A stretch of DNA of 64,000 bases from NCBI RefSeq assembly GCF_011386835.1, contig NC_088791.1, positions 129,246,943 through 129,310,942 on the forward strand, in the 5' to 3' direction. Below are positions 1 to 15,625 of this stretch, in pieces; within the stretch, counting starts at the first letter, position 1, and each line of letters opens with the position of its first letter. Origin of the DNA: Chrysemys picta bellii (lineage: Eukaryota > Chordata > Testudines > Emydidae). The notes below the pieces were generated by a model. It saw nothing but the letters and a program-made list of their open reading frames with translations. It ran no database searches and was not told the DNA's origin. The translations under genes were made by a program, and so were the position numbers.

Positions 1-2510
<2,510 letters not shown>

Positions 2511-5500
2511 TTAACTAGATAACCCGAAGTCACAGTTTCAAATCTCAGCAAGATCCTCTCAGCTCTTTCAAAGGAGATAAATTACTAACATGCCGCTCAC
2601 TATCCTACGGTGTGTGTAGTTCAGATAAGATGTTCAAAAAAGAAAACAGGTCTCAATACATTCATTGAAGATCACATGGACACCTTTTCCTAGGAGAGTA
2701 GTGTTCAAACAGTATCTGAAGGGGAAACTGAGGCCAGTGTGCTGTGCACCATTTGCTCACTTGCTGCTGCCCTCCAATCTAAAGTAGGCTCCTTTTTAAC
2801 AGTGTTGCACGTACACACTCTGAAGCAGCTTGGAATGAAAGACATTATATAAAATGTTAATTAGTACTAAAGCAAGGGGGAAAAGCAGAGCTACAAAAAC
2901 TGTGTGAAGTCTTCTTTCAAACTGAGGCCCACCATGCCGTGTTTAGTTATCTGATCAAATGTCTTTTTTTTTTGCATCCTAGTTTGCCTACCACATACTT
3001 GTTTCTGTACAGTCGGTATAACTTGCATATGTAACCCACGAATATAACTACTGAAAGGAAGTAACCAAGAAAAGAGATGTTTTAAATGTAACATATCCAT
3101 TTAATTATACTCAACCACCAGTATCACACTGCATCACGAACATTCTAGCAACATTTGTACTGAAATGGAAGTTAGTAAGAACAGGTTTTTAAAACAGAGA
3201 AACATCACAAACGAAATCCCCTTTTAAACTGCTATTACAAAATGCAATTAGCCTTCTCTATGGTTGCTCAGGTACTGTTGTGATGAAGGCACATAAAATA
3301 CCTAGCTAGACACCAAGGTTGGTCCTCTAAACATATTCATATACATGCCATTATAACATTGCTATCAACTTAACAAAAAACTGTAGACTTACCTATAGCT
3401 GTAAGTTCCCTCTACAGGCTAAAGAAACCTGTTAGGTCACCAGAGAGAGGCCTGCATTTATGGAGTCAAAAATTGCACATGGTTTGATGACGGCCACTGC
3501 ATCTGTATAGGTCTGCAGATTCTTACAAAGATAGCACTTTTGTTTCCAGAAAAGAGACTGTTCTTATATAAAAGGCTTACACTGAGTCTAGAAATCCAAG
3601 TGCCTGTTAAATTGATCTACACTTTAAAATGTCACCTCAGAAGTTAAGCTTTCTCAAGACTACTCATTGCATTTGTACCATACCATGTCCTTCAGAAACT
3701 CATATGTGGAGGGGGGTGAAGGGGACAGACTGGAAAATATTTTTTTTATTTTGTGTCAGGAACTGTATTTAAGTGTTCCCAAAAAAAAAATTAAATCAAA
3801 TTTAAACTGTTAATTTTGTTTAGGTTCATTTTACAAACACTGCATAAAAATTTCCCTCACACCCAGTCATTTAGAGCTCCGCATAATATTGAATGTTTTT
3901 TTCTAACAAAGTCAGATTTCAAACTTAGCATCTTTATCTACCCACATTATTGATTTACAGCAAAATATTTAGTGCAGGCATAGTACTTCTATGTAAGTAG
4001 AGGAGGCATTTTTACAGAAAGAGAGGGGAATCCCATTTTAAGTAACAAATTTGTTACCTTATCTTTCTACCTTCCTTCCTCTTTCCCGCAAAAAAAAAGT
4101 CTAAAAAATTAATTTTAACGATTTAAAAGAAGGTTTCCCAAACTTTAGGTCTAAAGTTGTTTAGACAGGTCACAAGAAGTCACATACAAAAGAAAAAGGG
4201 GGGGAGGGGGGGCCCACATTTTCCAAAAACGTTATTCAACACTCTGAAAATGATAAATGGGAATGAACAAAATAATTATGTGTTCCTGTATGATTACCAT
4301 GCTACCATAAACTGAGAAATTCAGCAAGTGGTACAGTGCAGTATATAAGTGCATACAGCAGAGTGACAGAACCGTTTCTAATAAGACAATATGCCCCGCG
4401 TTTGAATAAGGCAAATCCAGGCACAAACAAGTACAAGTTCCATTATTATGTACAACACGAAGTGAGAGTACCCAGGCACACAGCATGCACTGAATTGGAA
4501 CACCAGGCATGTCAAGGGTAATCACGAAGGCACTGCTGAGTCTAACAGAACTGTATTGCATAGGTTGTTCATTCTTTGGGGGAGCTCAGTTCTGGCTGAG
4601 GAATGATTCTGAAAGATGTCCTTTTCGCAAAGTCATTCAAGTTATTTGAATTACACTTCAGAATGAAATCTGACTACAAGCATGAGACACAGTTTTACAT
4701 AGACTGATTCAAAACCACAACTTGTAGTGCATTCTGTAGGGCTGGCTGGTGAGAGTATTAAACCTTCCAAGTTGTTGTGACATTTAGAAACCAGGCATCC
4801 ATCAGCGAACAATAAATCTGAGGATTTTTTTTCCCTGAGAAAACTTGAAACTTTTAAGACGTCAACAAGACCTGATCACTCAAACTGGCAGCATCAATAG
4901 GAAATGCCCTTTAAGCATCTTATTGGGTACCCATTTGAATAAGATAGCAATAGAAAGGGAAAACTGTTGCAAAAAAATTCATCTTTCCCTGTGTAACTGA
5001 CATGGGGTTTGTTTGGTTCTTTTAGGGACATAGGATCTGAAGAAGCTATCACACTGAAAAGCATGCCTTTATTCAAACAACACTCTTCTGTGCTTTATTA
5101 GAGACATGGCTGAAGATGTCCAAGAGGAACTGCTTTCAGAACACAGAAATAGCAGCAACTACTTAGCAATTCAACTTGATGAGTCAGCCGGTGTATGTGC
5201 GTGCATGCATGCATGCTTTGATTATTTGCAAGTTACGTTTCTGATAGCTAAAGCAAGCGTTCAATATAACTAATGTGCAAAAACAATGTTTGTGATAGTA
5301 CAGCCAGTTTTGCAATCTGCCTGTCTGGAGCCATTCGATGATTGGTAAGAATAATGGTCCGATCACATCAATGCAAATCATTACACCTACCGCCTTATGG
5401 CTTCACTGTTTCCTACTCAAGCTTTTTGCCAGCAAGGAAGTTACTGAAAACCCACACCTAATCCTTCATGAAGCTGTAAAAGCAATGCATTTAATTAAAG

Positions 5501-8500
5501 GCCCGCCAATGAATTTGTGCTTCTGTACACTGCTCTGTGATGATATGGGATTCCCTTACCATTAACTCCTCTTTCATACTGACATGAAGGGGGAAAATGC
5601 TTACAAGGTTTGAATCATGAACAAAACTGCAAGTTTCCCTCAATTTTTAGCTCTCTCCCTTTGCAGAGGCTTTCAATGACTTATCCTGGCATGCTTAGCC
5701 TAAATGCTAAGGGTGGACACATTAGAAAACTTTACAGTTTGTCTTCACAAGTGCAAAGTGGTTTCCTCTTCTTTCAGATTTTGAAGGACACTGTCAGGAG
5801 CTATAAATTCAGAAGTTAGCATGTACAACCCAGCTGTTCAGCTATTCTCCTAATGGCCCCCCAGAAGAGAAAGATGTCATTGACTTGACAGCATAGATTG
5901 GACCACTGCAAGACAAACTGAGAGGGACAAGACTGCAACTGACTTTTGCTGAAAGAGAAAATACAGAGCTTTCGTAACATCACATTGTCATCCCCACTTC
6001 TCTGCAACTCAGCATTTTATTCAATAGTAATGAAAAAAAAGTATCAATCATCCAATGATCCAAAGTTACTTCATTTCAGTATCCTTACCAGTTAAAAGGT
6101 GCTGTACACTAAGTTTGCCAGCTCATCCACCATACTGAATGGTGCGAATTTAAATGTTGGACTTCTTTTGCTACTGAAATTCATTTTCACAGTATCACAA
6201 TTCTTAATTTTTGTACAGTTACATATTTTCTGTGCAACACAGGAGAACCATCTTTGACCACTTGCTGAAGCACAGACCAGAGACTGGCATGTAGATTAAC
6301 AAAACACTGCCAAAATAAAATGTACATTTTAAATGTACAAGTTTAAAATTAGCTTTCGGTAAATCAAAACTGTAAATTACCAATCCAAAGTTTACATTTC
6401 AATGCCTCAAAAGCATTAAATTTGCTATGGCGTTAACTTAGGGAACGGAATTTCTACTCTAAATGAACAGATACAGGTTTTGGAAGTGGGAAGAGAGGAA
6501 TCTACTTTAACGATTTTGATTACTAGCAGCTTTATTTTATTTTTTTTAAGTTATTGATCAACCAATGTAATGCAGGTCCACCTGTATTTCCAGTGCACAC
6601 ATACACATCAGTTTACACATCATATGTGACAAAATATGTAAAAAATTAACAGATAAGCAATAATCATACAAAAACAATTTTGTAAAACACGTAATTCACA
6701 TCTGTCTCTTTTCAGATTATCACTACAGTTCAAACCCAGTTTTGAGAAGTTTTAAATATTACATCTATTTATAAGCTTTGCTGTTTTGCATGGTATACAG
6801 TATGATTATTAAGCCTTAGTTAAGTAGCTGCCTTATTATAACATCACTGATTTTCCACATGGACTGAATAAAGTGGATACAAGGCTTCCCAATTAAACTG
6901 TGTGCTATTTCTTTATTGAATGTGTTACTTTCTCCATTAATCCATTTTTGCATAAAAGGATTCTTGGATTTCCACAATGAACTAAGAATAATTGTGAGTA
7001 CAGATTAATTTATTCATTGTTGTTCTATCTACACAGTGAAAGAAGAGAAGCTGAAATTCAGAATAATCATAAGTTTTTGCTACTTTTTACATGCAGTCAG
7101 TTTCCAGAATTTGGCCAACAACGGCCAGGATTACAGCAAATACATTACACTCCCTCTAAGTATTTTGAATCTTTGACAATTAAGCACAGCTGGGGAAAAA
7201 GTTTGTTGCTGGAAAGCAAACAAAGTATAAGTAAAGACAATAATATGAAGCAAATTCCTCCCCCCCCCCCTTTTTTTTGGCAGCAGGCAATGAGGTGAAG
7301 AGGCTAAAGAGGAAAATTGTGTTTCCTTTTATTAATTAACATTTCTATTTGAATAATGGGAAAAATAGTTTGGCTAAGTGACAGAATTATTATTAGCAGA
7401 ATTATTCATGTAGCTAGTTGATTAAGACTGTAGATTTCCCTTCTTTCCTCTCTCAGAGATGATTAATTTTCAAATTTGACACACAGTGCTTACACATGGC
7501 CCTCATAAACAGAATTAAAACAATATTATCATTTCTGTTACACTGATTTCATTGTAATACAGAGTAATTCTATTTGGGTAATATAACCCCATAACAAACA
7601 AAAAAATCTTTGCTGATGTAGCCATTTTCCATACCCACATATATAAAAAGCATTCATTATTAGTGCATCAGAAGCCACTGAATATTCTATCTTTAAAATA
7701 AAATAAAATAATAATAAACTATGTTAAAACGTTGGGGACTTATCCCAAAATTAATACAGTAAGTTTAACTAAAATAATGTTAATAACTAAACTACAGTTT
7801 AAATGGGATAATCCCAAATGCATATTATTAATCCAGTTGGGGAAAAATGATACAGTATTCACATTCTACCCTCAGATTTGTAGGTTTGACTCCATTTCAA
7901 AGTTGCTTAGGGGTCCTGCAACTGACTTGAAATGCACAGGCTTATATTTTAAACAGTAGCTAATTAATCACCCTAAAAAGAAACAAACAACTTTAATAAG
8001 CAAAACACACAAGGACATAATGGCAAGGAGAAAATAATTATTACAAGCTAATTTCTAATGCAAATACCACCATTTTAGTCAAACTGAGCTCTGCCCATTT
8101 GGAGCAAATAGCTAATCTTCTCACACTGTGAATTCCTTTCCATAAATATTTATAAACTACAAGAACATTTGGACAGTTAAATTAAGTCTTTATTAGTGTG
8201 TTAATTTGCCTGCCAAGTATAAATAGATTTTTCCTATTTAATTTTTAGGGCAGTCATCACCCAGCATTTATAGAATTGTAGATGCAATGCTTTCCCCTCC
8301 CAACTCCTGGAAAATTGTGCTTTTACAGAACTATGCTGTATCTTTATTTACACTGGCAAACGATCATGCAACTCTGGTTAGACCAATATGTGGAATAGGT
8401 TGTGTAAATACTGGTAGTTATTTAAGAGGAGAACAAATACTCTTCACCCAAATCAACTATTAGTAATAACCAAGTAAAGAACAGAGACAATCCCAAAAGG

Positions 8501-8607
8501 GCTTGTTTACAGTTGGCTCAAAAGAATAATAAATAACCATCACATGCCACAACTGGACCATGCCACACTTGTACAAACCCTCGTGTCCCACATACAACAG
8601 CCATCCA

Positions 8608-8825
8608 AGGTGCTTGTCTACACTGGCACTTTACAGCGCTGCAACTTTCTCGCTCAGGGGTGTGAAAAAACACCCCCCTGAGCACAGCAAGTTTCAGCGC
8701 TGTAGAGTTCCAGTGTAGACAGTGCACCAGCGCTGGTTGTTGCGCCCCTCATGGAAGTGGGTTTTTTAGAGCGCTGGGAGAGCTATGGCAGCGCTTTAAC
8801 ATTGCCAGTGAAGAAGTGCCCTAAG
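8608..8825. mobile_element. hAT-like MITE, imperfect terminal inverted repeats
   Basis: The ends are imperfect inverted repeats: the left side reads GTGCTTGTCTACACTGGCA and the complement of the right side reads GGGCACTTCTTCACTGGCA. The interior repeats the motif CAGCGCTG and contains a short hairpin around a CACCCCCCTGAGC core. It has no coding capacity. I could not find a convincing 8-bp target duplication, so the exact ends are approximate. Confidence 0.55.
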
Positions 8826-9007
8826 TCAATGGCTGGGACAAGTGGCTTAGCTGGGCTTTAGATGAACAAGTGTAGTCTGCCTGATGTGAACAGGAAGCCA
8901 TAGCATTCCTTCATTTCACAGTAAGCACCCTGCATCAGGCATCCATGGGGTAAACATCTGTGGTTACAGGAAATCCCTTACCCGTATTTTTACTTGCAGC
9001 AATAGCT

Positions 9008-9134
9008 TGGGTGACCACATAGCTAGTGTGAAAAATCAGGACGGGGTGGGGGGGTAATAGGCACCTATATAATGCAGCGCCCCGAATATCAGTTGTGTCC
9101 GTCCCTATAAAATCAGGACATCTGGTCATCCTAG
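9008..9134. mobile_element. Short hAT MITE with 8-bp target duplication CAATAGCT
   Basis: A 127-bp element begins TGGGTGACCACAT and ends GGTCATCCTAG, and is flanked on both sides by CAATAGCT (9000-9007 and 9135-9142). Internal text such as AAAATCAGGACAT, repeated in opposite orientations, marks it as a fold-back non-autonomous element. The 8-bp duplication places it in the hAT superfamily. Confidence 0.8.
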
Positions 9135-11065
9135 CAATAGCTGGGTCTTAAAGCATGTCCCTGATGCACTACCTCACAGAAACGGATGGTAGCATAGAAT
9201 TTAGCAAGTTATCCGCAGTTTACAAGAGCAGTATTTGTGGAATCCTTCAAGCTGGCCCAAGGTCGATGAGGGCCCCCTGCTGGGACCGAGAACTACCAGT
9301 CTGTTCAGGTGCAGTACACCTCTGTACATGAAGGTATCAATTTGCCAAACTGGGAGTGGTCCTGTACAAGAAGGCCAGGGATAACAGCTGAATTTCTGGT
9401 GCCACTCCAAAATCATCTCTCCCATGTATGAGAAACTGGACTCTCTTGGAGAACAACTCACCAGCAAGCCAACCCACATAATTAACGTTTGCCAGGAAGC
9501 TAATGAGGATGAATATGCTGGGGACAAAGAGGACAGTGTTGAAGTCTGAAGACTGTCTGCCAGAGAAAAGGGATGGTGACAGATCAGGAGATGAGTGTCT
9601 GTGTGTGTCTCTCTCTCTCTCTCATATGCACACAGAATGTGCTATGCACTACTTGACTTCAAATCAACAAGTAAATATAGCAGTGAGTGCAGTGAGGTGG
9701 ATTGCTTGAAGTGGGCACATACGGGATGCAATATTACCAGAAGGGTGGAAATACTTGTCAAAAAGGGTGGAAATTCTCTGATTCCCAGAAGCACGTGAGT
9801 AGAACTCAAACACAGGAACCATTCCTGAGCTGCTATCTTCTAGCTGAAAAATTTGCACAACTGCAACAAAACCCCCAGCCCAACCTGCTATCCCTGCAGT
9901 CAGATTGTCACTTCCAGCTAAAACTTAACAAGTGAAGAGCAGAGATCACTTACTGGGATGTAGGAGAGGAGGGAAACCTGAAAATTATTAATGTCACTCT
10001 GAACAATATTTCTGTAAGATATTATGATTACAATAAGTTCTTCAGGTGACTAGTTTTACAGTAACAGGGGAATACAAATACTGCATCACCTTCATGAACC
10101 ACTGACAAAGTAAATTACAACTTTATCCCCCCCCACCCCAAAAAAAATACCAGCAAACTCCATCATATTTGAACACACTTTGCCATAATGCTACTTTATC
10201 TTTGCTCCCAGTCACATTAAACTCTGTCACGGGTTCTATAATCACCTTCCTAATACTTTATTTAAAAAATCTTTCAGTGATGATTTGATGAGGGTGAGGG
10301 ATACAACTATGGAAATTACTGTATTAATGATGGCATTTGCCAAAACTTAGATCATGCTGGTTTCAGAAAGCTCTCAGCTGAAATATGGCAATGACAAAGG
10401 CAAACCAAATGGAAAATATGGCATGAACAATGCCAGACTGATCTCTAAGGAATGATACAGAACCAATCAAAAATGGGCTATCTTTTATACATACTGGATT
10501 GAGGGACAGGGGGAATGTATTGTGATAACTTGGGGGACGATCCTCTACGGTCTGATCTCCAACACTGGGGCTCCGGGTCTCAAGAAACCCTTTATCTGAA
10601 GACTCCATGAAGCTCCCACTGGAACTCCTCTATGCTGCTATAAGACCCCACCTAGTTGTTTCAGAATATTACAGGGTACAGTATACCTCTTCCCCGCCCC
10701 CCTCCCTCTGCTCCCAGCATGCTGTCTGAGCAGCACCCTTAGTAGCCCAAGAAGCCTGGAACCTGCTAGCCTTTCTAAATTAAAAACAAGAGTCTTTACA
10801 CGATGGTACCACTGGACAATTTTTTTTTTTTAAAACAAGTCTTTTGAGCACATTAGGAGTTTGTCAAAATACCAATTACCCAACAGGCATTTCCATTCCT
10901 TCAAGAACTGATTCTAAATACAGGACAGCTAAACGTCTGTCCAACACAACATCATAATAAATTTCCATAAATATAATTTATAAGCTTCCTGGTCAATCAA
11001 TTCTTGATGCACTCCTTGCATGAGCAGGATTGAAAAAAAGAGTAACTCTCTTACTTATCAGTAAA

Positions 11066-11156
11066 AACAATGAGGAGTCCTTGTGGTACCTTAGAGACTA
11101 ACGAATTTATTTGGGCATAAGCTTTCATGGGCTAGAACCCACTTCATCAGATGCAA
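11066..11156 (+). repeat. Single arm of dispersed AGACTAACAGATTTATTT-type repeat
   Basis: The text runs CAATGAGGAGTCCTTGTGG, then GAGACTAACGAATTTATTTG and GCATAAGCTTTCATGGGC, and ends near TTCATCAGATGCA. The same text recurs at about 13497, 26665-26857 and 36010-36238. I do not know the class of this family with certainty, although it is familiar from turtle and crocodile sequence. Confidence 0.7.
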
Positions 11157-13132
11157 TTAGGAAGTTTTCCCCCAGAAGGGAAGAAGAGGCAAGTCATCTG
11201 TTGCTGCAGAATCTAACTTGTTCTTCTGTAAAAGAGAAGCTAAGTTTCAGAATTTATGACTGAGGTAACTTTGCAAATGTAAACTTGTGTGGTGTCACTT
11301 TCCTTAGTTAACAGACAGACCTATTGCCCACCGCTCCCAAGCAGCAGCAGAGCCTCTAACAAGATTCTGATCAGTTTCACTGCTACTATTAAAAATACTG
11401 TGGGCAACAGTGAAGCTGACATGAATCAGGTCAACCTCACTCCTCTGTGCCCTGGGGAAGGCTCCAAGCAGCAGCAACAGCAGGCATTGTTGATGTTCAG
11501 AAAAGAGGAAGCCCCAATCCCAAAAATAAACCAGAAGCTGGAGGAGGTGTACATTAGCAGTGACAGGTTCTGGGACAGGGATAGGGGTCCGCTCTCCCCC
11601 ACGCCCTTCTAGCATCAGAATAGGTCAGAGGCCAACATGAAAGATGGGAGTCTTTTAGCAGGATCCAGGGACATCTTCGCCTTATGAATACCAGCTTGGG
11701 GGAGGCACCTACTAGGCACCTACTAGCCAGAGGTTGATACATAATATGTGGGGCCTCTCCAGAGGCATCCCTAAGTAATACTCTTAGAAGACAGAATGCT
11801 GCAAATTGACATAGCAAAATAAGAATATACTCCAGTTCCATTCCTGGGTCTAAAGGAGGGGCTTCAGTCTCCAGCACTGTCAGCTTGGCACCTTTCACAG
11901 CACCAAATTCACGAACCAAGAAGTAAACATATGCACAAAAAACTTCACCCTTACTCGTGTAAAAACATAGTCGTACTTCGGACAATATTCTGTGTGGGCG
12001 ATGCTTGTCTTTGCCTCATTAAAGGGCTGCTGACACCTCCTAGAAATTGAACATATTCTCTTCAGAACCAATTCTGCTTGCATATCATGTACAGGCTTTA
12101 TTACAAAAGACATGCATAAAAATACGATCTTTGTTTCTTCCAAGTTCTGCTGCTCCTGCTGCTTATCCCTACCTGAAGTAACAATTAACTGCAGTGGAAA
12201 TTACTGTAATGTCACAGATAGAAGATTATGATTTCAGGTGGGAGAAAAACAGCAGGAGCAGATGAACTCTAAAGAAACAAAGATGCTGTTTTGATAAAAA
12301 TATACTCTGCAAAATATAAAGAGAAGAGAGAAAAAAATGACAATCCAGAATGGTTTATAAACTGAATGTCTTTCAAAGTTTCCTACAAAGCATCAGCGGG
12401 TCTGTGAAGACTTGCAAAGAATATATAACTAAGAGCTGATTGATTTGGAAAAATGACAGTCATGGTGCCAATATCCCACTGACTTGTATACTCTTGCTCA
12501 AATTGCAACTTAAGGGGAAAAAAACAGAAGAATATCTCATTTAAGGCAACAATTACAGTGATAGATGAATTTTTATTAAGAAAATGTATGGTTATTAAAT
12601 AATAAAGTGTACTGCTCAAAATACATTATTTCTCCTCCTTGCCTGAAATACAGTTACTTAAAATTTAACTTTACAGCCGCAAGTGGGGTATGAAATGTTA
12701 CGTAGCCCATTTAAATAAGTATACTTACATTTCTCCAACAGGATGCAATATGGCAAACAGATGCATGGAAGGGGAGGGGGGAATCTTTCCTCTTCCAGAG
12801 CAGTGAGCAACTGGCTATCAAGCTCTTCCTCCAACCCAAATCCCCTTCCCCCAAGCTCCCATCAAAACAAATTAATGGTTGCAAGCCAATTTTTAAATCC
12901 GAATGTGATTGCTTTTTTCTGATGTATCAAAGAATGCCTTCCCTCGTTAACTATGGAAAAGGACAGTGATGTGATGGATATAAACACAGGTCTCGTCCCA
13001 CCAAAAAATAAGATTTTAAACAAGTAGAAATGGTTACTATAATCAAATGTACAGCATACAAAATCTTCAGCTTTCTTTTTGTTCTCTGCAAGATAGGAAA
13101 TTGAGGGGAGGGGGGGAATTAAATGTTATACC

Positions 13133-13305
13133 TATCTCATAGAACTGGAAGGGACCTTGAAAGGTCATCAAGTCCAGCCCCCTGCCTTCACTAGTAGGAC
13201 CAAGTACTGTCCCTGACAGTTTTATTTATTTTTTTGCCCCAGATCCCTAAATGGCCCCCTCAAGGATTGAGCTCATAACCCTGGGTTTAGCAGGCCTAGT
13301 GTGTT
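13133..13305 (-). mobile_element. CR1 LINE 3'-end fragment
   Basis: The text CTCATAGAACTGGAAGGGACC, followed by AGGTCATCAAGTCCAGCCCC, is the reverse complement of the common CR1 tail. The fragment is short, diverged and non-coding. Confidence 0.65.
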
Positions 13306-13496
13306 AAAAACACTGAATGCCGTTTGGCAGTTCTTTATTTTCAATCCCTTATTTGAAAAATATATCAATATTCATTCAGTATATATTAGCCAAGTCTATC
13401 AACATCCTTTACAATCAGCCCTCTAAAACACAAACTTCTCTCAAGTCCCAGAATGGACCCAATACTGATCAGAAGAGTGTTATTCTTCTTGCCAAA

Positions 13497-13589
13497 ACAA
13501 TGAGGAGTCCCTGTGGCACCTTAAAGACTAACAGATTTATTTGGACATAAGCTTTCATGGGTAAAAACCCCACTTCTTCAGATGCATGG
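13497..13589 (+). repeat. Single arm of dispersed AGACTAACAGATTTATTT-type repeat
   Basis: A second single arm of the family seen at 11066, reading CAATGAGGAGTCCCTGTGGC, AGACTAACAGATTTATTTGG, CATAAGCTTTCATGGGT and CACTTCTTCAGATGCA. It lies in the same orientation as the 11066 copy, about 2.4 kb away. Confidence 0.7.
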
Positions 13590-14049
13590 ATTCTTTTTGC
13601 CAAGTGTGTACTTATTCTGGTTCATATAAAATCCAATGAAACGCCAGATTATTACATACACTTTTTTTCCAGTGAAGTGTACAGGACTTCAATTATCTCT
13701 AAAGATGGACAGTCGCAGGGGGGCGACCAAAACAAAAACAACAACAATCCAACCCACCCAGCCACCACGATGTTTTAATGCTTTGCTCCTTGAAACGCTG
13801 CCCAGAGTCTCCTCACCCCTCTGCCTCCCATCCTGGATTACGTGCAACGAGGACTGCAAACCCTGAGCGTTTGTCTCTTTTCTTTTTTCTTTTTTTTTAA
13901 GTTTGCAAAAACAAAAATATCTAGATATTTTTAAGATGACTCCTGATTACGCTGGATAAACAAAAATAACTCCAGCCACCCCCACACAAACATCACGAAG
14001 CCCAGAGAATATTTCACCACCAGGTGATTTCCTCTGAAAGCGCCTCTGG

Positions 14050-15100
14050 GGGTGCACACGACCGTGCAATGCCCCCACCCGCCCCGGCCAGTGCAGGGCT
14101 TGCCCGCTGCGCTGCGGGAAGTTAGTTCGGGGCGCAAAGCTGGATATATGGCATTGCAAAGAGCGCTGCTGCCCCTTCCCCTGGGCCCCTCTCCCCCTCC
14201 CCGGCGGCCAGGCCTGGCCTCTCCCCCCACCGCGCGGAACATGGCCACGGGCAGCGACCCCCGCAACTTTCCCCCTTCCCCGCTCACCTCGCATCAGGGC
14301 GCAGAAACTGCAGAGAAGTAGGCTCCGGAGCACGGGCCCCATCTTCCCTCTCTGCTCGCTCACCGGCGGGGGGGCGGCGGCGGCGGCGCTGGCGGGGGAG
14401 AGCAGCAACAGCAGCTCTGCTGCCAGTTCATACTTCCAGGCGGGGGGGGGGGAGCAGCTGCAGGTCCGTCCCCCCCGCTGTCTGGCTCTAGCAGGCGCCT
14501 GGCTCCTTTGCACCAGCCGCGCAAACGCTCCCCTCCATGCTGCTGCTGCCGCCTCCGTGCAAAGGCGGCTGCAATTCCCCCATCCAACTCCTCTGCCAGC
14601 CGCCTCCTCCCGGGCACAGCGGCGCAGGGATACACGCCCCCCCCTTCCCTGCTCAGCAGCAGCCTCCTCCCCCTGCCCTCCCCCGGACGGCTCCCTACGC
14701 CCCAATGCAGCGCCCTCCTCCGGTGCCTGCGCTCGCACAAAGCCCGCCGCGCCTCCCCGACAAAGGCGGGCGGGGCGAGCCCAAGCCGAGCCAGGCAACG
14801 CGGCGGCCGCGGAGGGAGGCAGCGCTTTGCACAGGCACCATCCCGAGAGGGGGAGGGACACTCCAGCAGCCACTATCGCATTCCAATGGGACTATTTTCC
14901 TTTCCCTCCTCCCTCTTTTTTGGGGAAGGGGGGGTGCGAGGCGGTTGCGGATACAACACTGGACCTGGGAGCGCCGGACCTACTTTCAGCCACAGAGCAA
15001 GAGCAGCAGCACAAAGGAAACTTACAGCTGCTGCTCCTGCTTCAGGTGAAGGCAGCCTTGGCTCAGGCAGCTACGTGCTTGCAGCTAGGGAGAAGCTGAG
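14050..15100 (-). promoter_or_regulatory. LRP6: LRP6 CpG island / promoter and 5' UTR
   Basis: The stretch is strongly GC-rich and CpG-rich compared with its AT-rich surroundings and overlaps the LRP6 start codon. It contains GC-box-like GGGCGGG/CCCGCCC motifs, a (CGG)n tract at 14375-14388 that would lie in the 5' UTR about 33 bases upstream of the start codon, and many long open frames on both strands that follow from the scarcity of stop codons at this composition. I cannot place the transcription start. Confidence 0.8.
14288..14342 (-). CDS. LRP6: LRP6 exon 1 (coding part): signal peptide
   Basis: The start codon is at 14342-14340 in a purine-rich context (GGGAAGATGG). The 18 codons encode M-G-P-V-L-R-S-L-L-L-C-S-F-C-A-L-M-R, a typical hydrophobic signal peptide resembling the known LRP6 leader. 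One extra base (G) is left before the donor GTGAGCG. Joining to exon 2 restores the Ala codon that starts the mature N-terminus. The reading frame stays open upstream of this ATG for about 177 codons, but without another ATG near the start and in stop-poor GC-rich DNA. I therefore take the ATG given here. Confidence 0.92.
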
Positions 15101-15527
15101 GGAGACAAGCAGAAGCGCCAATGCCGCTTTCCTTTTTAATTCCCTTTGTCTAACTATTGCAGCAATACATTAACCACACACTGTGAATGAATCAGTACTA
15201 ATGGCCCTTGAGCCAGCTAGATATGCAGGGATCTCCAATATAAAGTTATGGGACCAACCCTGCACTCCTTATACAGAAAAACTTCCACTGACTTCAGTGA
15301 GAGTTTTGCCTAAGGACTGCAGCGTCCTTTAAAAAAATCCTTACAATCCCACATCAGCCAACCCCCAAAATAAAATCTCTGCCAGTCAGTCACGCAAGAG
15401 GGTGGAATAATATTGATATTTAAATATTTATCAGTCTCTTATACACTTTTCCTGATCTGGCCTCCTGATTGAATTAGAAACCCCCTAGGGGAATGGCTGA
15501 GTCATGTTATATTAAAGTATCAGTATC

Positions 15528-15625
15528 ACTAGAAAAAATTGAGCAGCATTGTAAAATGAAGCTACAGTGTGGGGTTACTAGAAAAAATTGAGCAGCACTG
15601 TAAAATGAAGCTACAGTGTGGGGTT
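15528..15625. repeat. Tandem duplication, two 49-bp units
   Basis: The units at 15528-15576 and 15577-15625 both begin ACTAGAAAAAATTGAGCAGC and end TACAGTGTGGGGTT. They differ at one base (T to C), and a partial third copy (ACTAGA) follows. It is a recent local duplication in noncoding DNA. Confidence 0.95.

Noticed and set aside
13947..14873. 308-codon minus-strand open frame over the LRP6 promoter as a separate gene
   Set aside because: It begins at GTG, not ATG, runs through the CpG island and past the exon 1 donor into intron 1. Only the 18 signal-peptide codons are supported.
14508..15173. Plus-strand frames of 170-221 codons opposite LRP6 exon 1
   Set aside because: They are Pro/Ala/Arg/Ser-rich strings on GC-rich DNA, three overlapping frames are open at once, and no domain is visible. 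They are composition artefacts.
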